The position numbers and the translations under genes were made by a program. 7,621 bases of DNA from Methanosarcinales archaeon (GTDB taxonomy: Archaea > Halobacteriota > Syntropharchaeia > Alkanophagales > Methanospirareceae): contig JAENXH010000058.1 in NCBI GenBank assembly GCA_016649585.1, forward strand, positions 1-7,621, read 5' to 3'. Under the pieces are notes generated by a model that was not told the origin of the DNA, made no database searches, and saw only the letters and a program-made list of their open reading frames with translations. Below are positions 1 through 5,337 of the stretch, piece after piece; within the stretch, counting starts at the first letter, position 1, and the number at the start of each line of letters is the position of its first letter.

Positions 1-727
1 TGAACGAAGGATTCGCAGTTTCATCGCCGATTATTAACACTTCCGAAGGCCCCGCGGGAAAATCTATCTCCACACCTTCTTTGCGAGCTGCCATCTTCGC
101 CGCTGTTACGTACACGTTCCCGGGCCCTACTATCTTCTGCACTCGCGGAATCGTCTCAGTGCCAAAAGCGAGCGCGGCAATCGCCTGAGCGCCCCCTACC
201 TTAAATATTCTCGTCGCACCCGCGAGATTCGCAGCAACTAACGTCAGGGGGTTTACATTCCCACCCTTCCCCGGAGGCGTGCATACTACTATCTCCCGCA
301 CTCCCGCAATCTTCGCAGGAATCACGCACATCAATGCGCTGCTGAAATAAGATCCCGGGACATAAGCACCAACCACGTCAAAAGGTACATACATCTCGCC
401 GAGAAAGACACCCTCATCGAATTCTTCTAACCATGCCTGCCTCTTCTGCCGGTAATGAAAATTCCTTATTGCCGTAGCTGCTTCTTCGATACACCGCCCC
501 ATATCTTCATCCACGTTCCCTTTCGCAGCTTCTATCTCTGCCCGCGTCACTTCCAGCTCCTTCAATTTTACGTGGTCAAATTTCTCGGTATATTCCAGCA
601 GTGCTGCGTCCCCTCGATTCTGCACTCCAGCGATTGTCTCTTTTACTCCGGGCATAACGGCCGCTAAGTCAAGCGTTTTGGTGAACAATTCCTTGCTTTC
701 AAGCGCTTCTCTTATCTTCCTTATCAT
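1..727 (-). CDS. hisD: Histidinol dehydrogenase family protein, N-terminal part (C-terminus off the window)
   Basis: HisD oxidises L-histidinol to L-histidine in two NAD+-dependent steps, the last reaction of histidine synthesis in the cytoplasm. I translated the minus strand from the ATG at 727-725 and obtained about 242 residues open to the window edge. Family hallmarks are visible: VGAYVPG near residue 118, IPAKIAGVREIVV, KVGGAQAIAALAFGTE, VGPGNVYVTAAK and IDFPAGPSEVLIIGDETANP. The zinc-binding and catalytic histidines lie further along and are outside the window. The ATG is the only start in frame after an upstream TAG, and no clear ribosome binding site precedes it, so the mRNA may have a short leader. 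Oddity: the conserved loop after VPG (family form GGxAxYPS) is about three residues shorter here (VPGSYFSSALM). HisD-like dehydrogenases acting on other alcohols exist (HpsN for dihydroxypropanesulfonate), so the family call is firm and the substrate less so. No other his gene is visible. Confidence 0.93.
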   Translation of the reverse strand, partial: MIRKIREALESKELFTKTLDLAAVMPGVKETIAGVQNRGDAALLEYTEKFDHVKLKELEVTRAEIEAAKGNVDEDMGRCIEEAATAIRNFHYRQKRQAWLEEFDEGVFLGEMYVPFDVVGAYVPGSYFSSALMCVIPAKIAGVREIVVCTPPGKGGNVNPLTLVAANLAGATRIFKVGGAQAIAALAFGTETIPRVQKIVGPGNVYVTAAKMAARKEGVEIDFPAGPSEVLIIGDETANPSF

Positions 728-764
728 CTTCCGCTCAACGTACAGTAACTAAAAACTTTTCAAA

Positions 765-780
765 ATTTATATTTATAAGG
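765..780. promoter_or_regulatory. AT-rich TATA region between divergent hisD and rpl6
   Basis: The 114-base gap between hisD and rpl6 contains one AT block that reads as an archaeal TATA box on both strands: CTTATAAATATAAA towards hisD and TTTATATTTATAA towards rpl6. About 25 bases from the box, transcription would start near 748 for hisD (roughly 20-base leader) and near 797 for rpl6 (roughly 45-base leader). The placement is inferred from sequence alone, and two overlapping boxes rather than one shared box are possible. Confidence 0.55.
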
Positions 781-788
781 TGCTTTAT

Positions 789-818
789 CTATTCTATTCT
801 ACTCTAAACTAAACTAAA
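789..818 (+). repeat. Six phased CTANN pentamers in the rpl6 leader
   Basis: Reading from 789, the sequence runs CTATT CTATT CTACT CTAAA CTAAA CTAAA: six consecutive five-base units that all begin with CTA. The tract ends ten bases before the rpl6 ribosome binding site and covers the predicted transcription start. It contains no G, so the leader should be largely unstructured. Chance is possible in such low-complexity sequence. Confidence 0.6.
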
Positions 819-827
819 AAGCAAAGT

Positions 828-836
828 GGAGGTGAT
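828..836 (+). promoter_or_regulatory. Strong ribosome binding site of rpl6
   Basis: GGAGGTGAT lies five bases before the ATG at 842 and is complementary to the anti-Shine-Dalgarno end of archaeal 16S rRNA over its full nine bases. This fixes the rpl6 start and fits a highly expressed ribosomal protein. Confidence 0.9.
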
Positions 837-841
837 TAAAG

Positions 842-1438
842 ATGACCAATTCGACGGAGAAGGAGAAGGAGAAGACGGACGAAGGTATTAGCTTTAGTAT
901 ACCAATTCCTGAAGGTGTGAAGGTCACAATAACCGGAAAAGCGGTTAACGTGGAAGGTCCGAAAGGAACGATAGAACGAGAATTATGGTACCCCGGGCTG
1001 CATCTACTAACAGAGCAAAAAGATGAGGGTAATGAGGTCGTTATCAAAAGCGATTCGACAAGGAAGAAGATAAGAGCTATCGCGGGTACGTACACATCTC
1101 ACATTAAAAATATGATTATCGGTGTGACGGAGGGCTTTTTCTATAAGTTAGCGATTGTGCATGCTCATTTTCCCATGCAAGTCGCGATAACAAAGGAGGG
1201 CGATGCCGTATCTATTTCGAATTTCTTGGGTGAGAGAAAACCGAGGATAGCAAAGATTGTAGAAGGCGCGAAGGTGGAACTAAAAGGCAGGGAGATTGTT
1301 GTTTCAGGCATAAATAAGGAGGCAGTGGGGCAGACTGCGGCAGATATAGAGCAGACGACAAGGATAAAAGGTTATGACCCGCGCGTCTTTCAGGACGGTA
1401 TTTATCTGGTGGAGAAAGGCGTTGGCATGGGGACGTAG
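842..1438 (+). CDS. rpl6: Large ribosomal subunit protein L6 (uL6, archaeal type)
   Basis: L6 binds 23S rRNA near the sarcin-ricin loop and the factor-binding site of the 50S subunit. The 198-residue product has the two-repeat L6 fold signatures: VTITGKAVNVEGPKGTIERE (about residues 28-47), the repeat boundary HAHFPMQVAI, NFLGERKPRIAKI (127-139), and the archaeal C-terminal signature SGINKEAVGQTAADIEQTTR followed by RVFQDGIYLVEK. The start is set by a perfect ribosome binding site. It is slightly longer than the roughly 175-180 residues usual in archaea because of a charged N-terminal extension with an EKEKEK run, encoded by three exact GAGAAG repeats at 857-874. Its neighbours are unusual: the gene normally sits in the spc operon between rps8 and rpl32e, but here it stands alone with its own promoter between hisD and atpD. 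The identity is secure; whether a second copy exists elsewhere cannot be seen. Confidence 0.97.
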   Translation: MTNSTEKEKEKTDEGISFSIPIPEGVKVTITGKAVNVEGPKGTIERELWYPGLHLLTEQKDEGNEVVIKSDSTRKKIRAIAGTYTSHIKNMIIGVTEGFFYKLAIVHAHFPMQVAITKEGDAVSISNFLGERKPRIAKIVEGAKVELKGREIVVSGINKEAVGQTAADIEQTTRIKGYDPRVFQDGIYLVEKGVGMGT

Positions 1439-1507
1439 CCTAAAAATTACGAGTGCACATCCAAAACCGCTCATTCGCGTTTCCCTCTCTTCACATAATA
1501 GAAACTA

Positions 1508-1520
1508 CTAAAATACTAAT
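1508..1520 (+). promoter_or_regulatory. Possible TATA box of atpD
   Basis: CTAAAATACTAAT in the 118-base gap after rpl6, with AGAAAC just upstream as a possible BRE, would start transcription near 1540, just before the ribosome binding site. The match to the consensus is only moderate, and read-through from rpl6 could equally express atpD. Confidence 0.35.
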
Positions 1521-1556
1521 ACCTTGCGTATAGTATAATATCTTGGTGGATGGAGT

Positions 1557-2198
1557 ATGCCGGAGATAATAGAAGGGGTAAGCCCCACGAGGATGGAATT
1601 ATTGTGGTTGCGCAGAAGAGAAAGATTGGCGGTGAAGGGGCATGATTTGCTGCGCGAAAAGAGAGATGCACTGATTGCTGAATTCTTAGACGTGGTGGGC
1701 GAAGTAAGGGGTGCACGGAAGGACGCAGAGGATAAGTTAAAGGAGGCTTTTGATTATTTGATCATTGCTCAGGCGGGGTTGGGCGTTGAGGAAGTGCGGC
1801 AATTATCGCTGATGACACCGCAGGAGATCTCACTGGATTTCTCGTCGAGAAGCATCATGGGTGTGAGTGTGCCCATCTTGGAATTGCAGAAAGAATTAAC
1901 GCGGAACGTTACGGACCGGGGCTATGGCTTTATGGATTCGTCAGCCGCAGTGGACAAATGTGCGAGAAGCTTTGAAGAAGCATTGGAAAAGCTAATAAAG
2001 CTCGCGGAGCTGGAGGAAGCAGTGAGAAATCTCGCAGGCGAGGTGGAGAAGACAAAACGGCGTGTCAACGCACTTGAATATGTCCTGATTCCACGATTAA
2101 AAGCGACGAGGAAATACATACAGATGCGATTAGAAGAGATGGAACGCGAGAATTTCACGAGGTTAAAGAAGATCAAGACGATGTTGGAGAGAAAATAA
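1557..2198 (+). CDS. atpD: A-type (V/A) ATP synthase subunit D
   Basis: Subunit D is the central rotor shaft of the archaeal A1Ao ATP synthase. It runs inside the A3B3 head and, with subunit F, passes rotation between the head and the membrane ring. The 213-residue product has the family N-terminus (SPTRMELLWLRRRERLAVKGHDLLREKRDALI, shown here as SPTRMELL through KRDALI at residues 10-39), a central variable part, and the C-terminal helix with KTKRRVNALEYVLIPRLK (about 165-182). The two long, charge-rich helices are those that form the antiparallel coiled coil of the shaft. Its length is normal for the family. The ATG is preceded by GGTGGAT at five bases. In most archaea this gene ends the atp operon after atpB; here no other atp gene is adjacent. 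It is followed by a convergent junction with hypD. Confidence 0.97.
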   Translation: MPEIIEGVSPTRMELLWLRRRERLAVKGHDLLREKRDALIAEFLDVVGEVRGARKDAEDKLKEAFDYLIIAQAGLGVEEVRQLSLMTPQEISLDFSSRSIMGVSVPILELQKELTRNVTDRGYGFMDSSAAVDKCARSFEEALEKLIKLAELEEAVRNLAGEVEKTKRRVNALEYVLIPRLKATRKYIQMRLEEMERENFTRLKKIKTMLERK

Positions 2199-2259
2199 TG
2201 GTAAAATCTCTTTAAACTCCAACTCTTTAGCGTTAGTTAACGAGATAAAGCTCTACCAT
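2198..2259. terminator. Nested inverted repeats at the atpD/hypD convergent junction
   Basis: The short gap between the facing ends of atpD and hypD holds three nested complementary pairs: ATGGTA (2198-2203) with TACCAT (2254-2259), CTTTA (2210-2214) with TAAAG (2246-2250), and a small central hairpin CGTTAGTTAACG (2231-2242). Because the arms are symmetric, the structure could form in either transcript and act as a two-way terminator. Termination itself is inferred; archaeal terminators usually rely on U-tracts, and only short T-runs are present. Confidence 0.45.
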
Positions 2260-2260
2260 A

Positions 2261-3336
2261 CTACATCTTCTCACCGTATCTAAGCAGTATATTACAGCTA
2301 CCTTCCCTTGAGACCATACAGGGTCCAACAGGATGCTGTGGCGTGCACATTGTGCCAAATAACGGGCATTCGTCTGGATTCACCAGCCCTCTCAGGATTT
2401 CGCCACATCTACAGCCCTCAGGCTCTTTATAATCGCTGCTTAACGCACTTAACTCGTCTTCGTAGCGTTTACGCGCATCATAACCCGCGAATTCGTCTTT
2501 CAACGTAAGGCCACTGCCCGGTATAACCGGAAACCCTCTCCAGCTTATGTCGCAAGGTTCAAAAACCGCGTTCATTATTCGCTTTGCTTTTTCATTCCCC
2601 TCGGGCTTCACCACGCGTGCATATTCGTTCTCCACTTTTGCCTCACCATTGCGTATCTGCATTGCAAGCATGTAAACGGCAATGAGCACGTCCAGCGGTT
2701 CGAAACCCGCAATAACCTGTGGAATATTATACTTGCTCGATAGAAATTCGTACGAATCTGCTCCTATGATTGCGGATACATGACCGGGATCTATGAACCC
2801 GTCTATCCTCAGTTCACCCATGTTTATCAACGCTTCCATCGCTGGCGGGATGAGCCGGTGCGTAGAGAGGATGGAAAAATTCTCCGGTGGATTATGTAAA
2901 ATGACCGATGCAGGCGTTGGAGCTGTTGTTTCAAACCCGATGGAAAAGAAGACGACGTCCTTATCCGTTTTTTCCGCTATAGCAATGCAGTCCGTTATGC
3001 TGTACACCATCCGTACGTCATGACCCTCAGCCTTCACGTCTGCTAACGACTGTTTCTCTCCCGGTACTCTGAACATATCACCAAACGTCGCAACCACTTT
3101 TCCGCGTCGTGCTAACGCAATCGCTTCTTCTATCTCTCTTGCCGTCGTCACACAAACCGGACACCCAGGGCCAGGTCGCACCTCGATCCCAGCTTCTTGT
3201 AACATCGAAATCAACCCGAACCTTACCAATGTATCTTGATGTGTGCCGCACACATGCATCAATCGTAACGTGAGATTCAAATCTTTCAATTTTGCCACTA
3301 TCTGCTTGCTAACCCCTCGCTTTGATATCTGAACAT
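2261..3336 (-). CDS. hypD: Hydrogenase maturation protein HypD, with a frameshift near its N-terminus
   Basis: HypD works with HypC to assemble the Fe(CN)2CO group of [NiFe]-hydrogenases and carries one [4Fe-4S] cluster. The main open frame (GTG at 3298 to 2261, 345 residues) contains MHVCGTH (Cys17), GPGCPVC (Cys46, Cys49), GFETTAPTP, IDPGHVS, VIAGFEPLD and a cysteine-rich C-terminus with RCGE, ECPLFG, MC and EGSC that matches the cluster region. That frame starts too close to the CGTH motif compared with E. coli HypD (373 residues). Upstream, an ATG at 3336-3334 with AGGAG four bases before it begins MFRYQSEG, which resembles archaeal HypD starts, but it is in another frame and stops at a TAG. 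Adding one base near the GGGG run (minus strand, 3316-3313) gives a continuous 358-residue protein. Sequencing error, or true use of the GTG, are the options. It is the last gene of the cupin-regulator-hypD cluster. No other hyp gene is visible. Confidence 0.93.
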
Positions 3337-3360
3337 TGTTCTCCTGCTATCCTGTTTCTA

Positions 3361-3806
3361 TTACGACATCTTATTTTTTTGCCGTTTTAAACAGTCATTA
3401 CAAACGCCTTTGAGGTAAATGTGGCACTCAGCAATTTTATGTCCTTCTATCATCTCATGCTCAAAGAGTGGAGATTCCAGAGCTATGTCATACACGCTCC
3501 CGCACTCAATGCATTTGAAGTGTGCGTGTGGTTTTGTATCCGCATCGTATCGAACTTCTTTCTCTTCTATTGTCAACTCTGATGCAATCCCTTCCGTACA
3601 AAAAGTTTCAGCGTATTATAAACTGTTGTTTTTGACAGTGTTGGTATTTCCCTTGAAAGTTCTTTATGCATCCTCTCAACGGTTGGGTGAGTCCTGTGAT
3701 TCCTAAGATATTCCAGAATCTTCAAACGATGATATGAGGTGTGAATACCCTCATTTTCCAGAAAGTCCCTTAGTTTGTCCATTGACAACGCCATGCCCTC
3801 GCTCAT
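3361..3806 (-). pseudogene. Fur/PerR-family metalloregulator, split by a one-base frameshift
   Basis: Fur-family proteins are dimeric metal-dependent DNA-binding regulators; the PerR branch senses peroxide through an iron site. Two minus-strand frames each hold half of one protein. The first (3806-3573, 77 residues) has the winged-helix part: SYHRLKILEYL, HRTHPTVERMHKEL and TLSKTTVYNTLKLF. The second (visible from EGIASELTIEEKEVRYDAD to 3361) has the metal-binding and dimerisation part. One added base near the TTTTT run (minus strand, 3604-3600) joins them into 148 residues, the normal family length. The visible ligands match PerR: His in HPT, Asp in RYDAD, both His of HAH, the Asp of VYD, and two CxxC pairs (CIEC and CNDC) for structural zinc. 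The ATG follows the cupin stop by six bases, and hypD starts 24 bases after this gene, so the three are probably co-transcribed. Real decay, sequencing error and programmed frameshifting remain open. Confidence 0.85.
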
Positions 3807-3812
3807 TTAAAG

Positions 3813-4163
3813 TCAAAGTCCTGGTTTTTTTACCACGGTAAGCAACATCTTAAAAGGCTTGCGGGCATCGAGCGAATGAGCAACATCTGCTGGCATCACC
3901 ACCACCTCCCCGGCCTTAACAATTAACTCCTTACCTCCAATGTTGATTGCCGCCTCTCCATCCAGAACCTGCACCATTGCGTCTCCGGGCGCAGAATGGG
4001 TGCTCAAGCCTTCGCCCACATCAAAGGCAAACAGAGTTATACTTACGCATTTGTTCTGCGCCAACGTCCGGCTGACGACCCGTCCCTCATCATAATCCAC
4101 CAGTTCTGCGATGACCTGGGGTTCTGAGAAGGTAACGTTTTTGATAAGTGCTGTGCCACTCAT
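3813..4163 (-). CDS. Small single-domain cupin protein
   Basis: A 116-residue single cupin domain of unknown substrate. Cupin motif 1 is seen as GEGLSTHSAPGDAMVQVLDG (about residues 50-69), and motif 2 as AGEVVVMPADVAH (about 84-96). The usual metal ligands HxH...E are only partly present: His56 and His96 are there, but the second histidine is Ala58 and the acidic position is Asp61. A metal may be bound differently, or the protein may be non-catalytic. I chose the ATG at 4163-4161 because GAGGTGA lies five bases before it; the GTG nine bases upstream falls inside that site. It is the first gene of a probable operon with the PerR-type regulator and hypD and has a good promoter. HSAPGDA-type cupins are familiar from anaerobic archaea and bacteria without a firm role; a link to oxidative or metal stress is inferred from position only. 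Confidence 0.9.
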   Translation of the reverse strand: MSGTALIKNVTFSEPQVIAELVDYDEGRVVSRTLAQNKCVSITLFAFDVGEGLSTHSAPGDAMVQVLDGEAAINIGGKELIVKAGEVVVMPADVAHSLDARKPFKMLLTVVKKPGL

Positions 4164-4196
4164 AATCTTCACCTCTTTTTAAATATCCGTGTGTGG

Positions 4197-4220
4197 CTAT
4201 TTATATTTATTTTGGTTTCG
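4197..4220 (-). promoter_or_regulatory. BRE/TATA promoter of the cupin-regulator-hypD cluster
   Basis: On the minus strand CGAAACC (4220-4214) directly precedes ATAAATATAAATAG (4210-4197), a good match to an archaeal BRE followed by a TATA box. Transcription would start near 4178-4175, giving a short leader that just includes the GAGGTGA ribosome binding site. An eight-base palindrome ATTTAAAT (4233-4240) lies just upstream of the BRE, where an activator could bind. Confidence 0.65.
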
Positions 4221-4242
4221 GACAAAACTCCGATTTAAATTA

Positions 4243-4261
4243 AGGGTTTAGAAAAAACCCT
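4243..4261 (-). terminator. Hairpin after the DUF166 gene
   Basis: AGGGTTT (4243-4249) and AAACCCT (4255-4261) are exact seven-base complements around a five-base loop, beginning five bases after the DUF166 stop codon. On the minus strand a run of six T lies in the stem and loop, followed by AT-rich sequence. It is well placed to end the DUF166 transcript before the cupin promoter. The function is inferred. Confidence 0.55.
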
Positions 4262-4266
4262 AAGAA

Positions 4267-5025
4267 TCAAATTAACGCTTCTTCCACTGCCGCTCTGATC
4301 ATATACCCCGCCTTGTGCAAAATCGTATCTCCAAGTTCTCTATCTCTTTCCATACTTGCAGTACAAGGATAGGAATGATGAGCTTCGCTGATTCGGTCGT
4401 AAAGTTCTTGTGTGTTCTTTACTTCTACCCCTGCTAACTGCTTTGCCACGAACCATGTGCTCCCGCAAGGAGCACTCCTCAAAACATCCACATTAGCAAT
4501 ACGCCCTCTTCTATCCACTTCCACCTTTACTTCAGGTCTTCCTATCTTGAACTCCTCTACAATCCTTTTGATCAAGGGCAGGTCATTCCGCGGCTGTAAA
4601 TCACAAAACGGCTTGGGAAAAGCAATCTCGATCCCCTCCCTTGCACATACCGCCTCAATCTGCAGTCTCGCGATCGGTGCTGGGCTCTCCTGTGGGACAA
4701 TTATCGCCTTAATTCTCGACCCGGAATCCTTCAAAACACGCGGGAGTTCAAGCAGAAGGTCAGTGTGAATCTCTGATACAATCGCTATGTCCGCATCTGG
4801 AATCTCTTTCGGTAAATACTCCCCCGCAGAATCCTCGATAAGTGCAGGAAGAAGAGAAGGAGCAGGAAGCTTTAAAAATCCTTTTATACGGTCTGCAAAT
4901 CCGTATTTACCCTCTTTACAATATGTGCACGCCTCTGCGCAGGATGTGCAGAATGTGGAGTAGTTTATGAGGTTACCAATAACTCGTTCTCCGAAATCGC
5001 CGCTATATAGCACAATCAGGTCCAT
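4267..5025 (-). CDS. DUF166 family protein, cysteine-rich
   Basis: This 252-residue protein belongs to the archaeal DUF166 family, sometimes labelled thymidylate synthase in databases without good ground; its biochemical role is unknown to me. The N-terminus LIVLYSGDFGERVIGNLINYSTFC is typical (residues 3-26; key parts SGDFGERV and NLINYS). It carries a CxxC-x3-CxxC motif (Cys26, 29, 33, 36) and further cysteines at 127, 141 (PFCDL), 187 (APCGSTWFVAKQL) and 221 (HHSYPCTASM), so Fe-S binding is a reasonable guess. No signal peptide or membrane segment is evident, so it should be cytoplasmic. I chose the ATG at 5025-5023, since the conserved block begins at once after it; a GTG at 5034 would add three residues, and neither has a clear ribosome binding site. 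It is transcribed alone, away from the peroxiredoxin gene. The family call is confident, the function open. Confidence 0.88.
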   Translation of the reverse strand: MDLIVLYSGDFGERVIGNLINYSTFCTSCAEACTYCKEGKYGFADRIKGFLKLPAPSLLPALIEDSAGEYLPKEIPDADIAIVSEIHTDLLLELPRVLKDSGSRIKAIIVPQESPAPIARLQIEAVCAREGIEIAFPKPFCDLQPRNDLPLIKRIVEEFKIGRPEVKVEVDRRGRIANVDVLRSAPCGSTWFVAKQLAGVEVKNTQELYDRISEAHHSYPCTASMERDRELGDTILHKAGYMIRAAVEEALI

Positions 5026-5034
5026 TTCATACAC

Positions 5035-5265
5035 TTATTTTATCTGTTTAGCATCTTAGAAGAACCCCAATATCACCGGGAAGTAGAATCACCAGCAGAT
5101 AGAAGTCTCTCACAGACAAAAACCCACACTAAACGCAAAAACACTCACAGGACATATCTCTTCACGACCCACACATCTGCGGAAATCGCTCAGGTGCGTG
5201 CCATCATCATAGAGGGAACAGGGTGTGTTCACACGATTACGCTTTGATTTCTTGTGGCGTGAACG
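5035..5265. other. Gene-free stretch between DUF166 and the peroxiredoxin gene
   Basis: No convincing reading frame or known RNA gene is visible here. Positions 5110-5180 are strongly skewed to A and C on the plus strand and carry loosely repeated motifs: ACCCACAC occurs at 5122-5129 and again at 5167-5174, and CAAAAAC occurs twice around 5117-5142. An inverted pair GTTCAC (5227-5232) and GTGAAC (5259-5264) lies just before the peroxiredoxin promoter. The stretch must also hold the DUF166 promoter, but I cannot place a clear TATA box for that gene. Confidence 0.5.
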
Positions 5266-5284
5266 GGAACGAAAATTTATTATG
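5266..5284 (+). promoter_or_regulatory. BRE/TATA promoter of the peroxiredoxin gene
   Basis: GGAACGAAAATTTATTAT contains a BRE-like CGAAAA directly followed by TTTATTAT (5277-5284). Transcription is expected near 5303-5306, leaving a leader of about 30 bases that contains the ribosome binding site. This also argues against the in-frame ATG at 5299 being used. Confidence 0.55.
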
Positions 5285-5293
5285 TTATTGACT

Positions 5294-5306
5294 TGTAAAT
5301 GTTACA
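5294..5306. promoter_or_regulatory. Perfect 13-bp dyad at the predicted peroxiredoxin transcription start
   Basis: TGTAA-ATG-TTACA is an exact five-base inverted repeat with a three-base centre, lying just downstream of the TATA box over the expected start site. A protein bound there would block transcription. The PerR-type regulator encoded at 3361-3806 is an obvious candidate partner, but this pairing is inference, and the dyad does not match the bacterial Per box exactly. Confidence 0.45.
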
Positions 5307-5337
5307 TGGTAGTAATAATTTAAAGGGGGCGATAAAA

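Noticed and set aside
3298..3336. Read-through of TAG as pyrrolysine in the frame starting at the HypD-like ATG
   Set aside because: After the TAG that frame meets a TGA only four codons later and does not rejoin the HypD body, so read-through would not make HypD.
3361..3576. The metal-binding half of the regulator as an independent small gene
   Set aside because: Its frame has only a TTG start without a ribosome binding site, and family residues continue upstream of that start into the region where the other half ends, so it is one split gene.
5160..5215. Possible C/D box guide RNA on the minus strand (ATGATGA followed ten bases later by CTGA)
   Set aside because: A C box and a D' box can be read, but no acceptable C' and D boxes follow at the required spacing, so the match is probably chance.
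5299..5337. ATG at 5299 as the peroxiredoxin start
   Set aside because: It overlaps the dyad and probably lies upstream of the transcript start; the ATG at 5338 has a G-rich ribosome binding site and gives the normal length.
5035..5337. CRISPR array or mobile-element end in the gene-free stretch
   Set aside because: The repeats are short, imperfect and irregularly spaced, and there are no terminal inverted repeats or transposase remnants.
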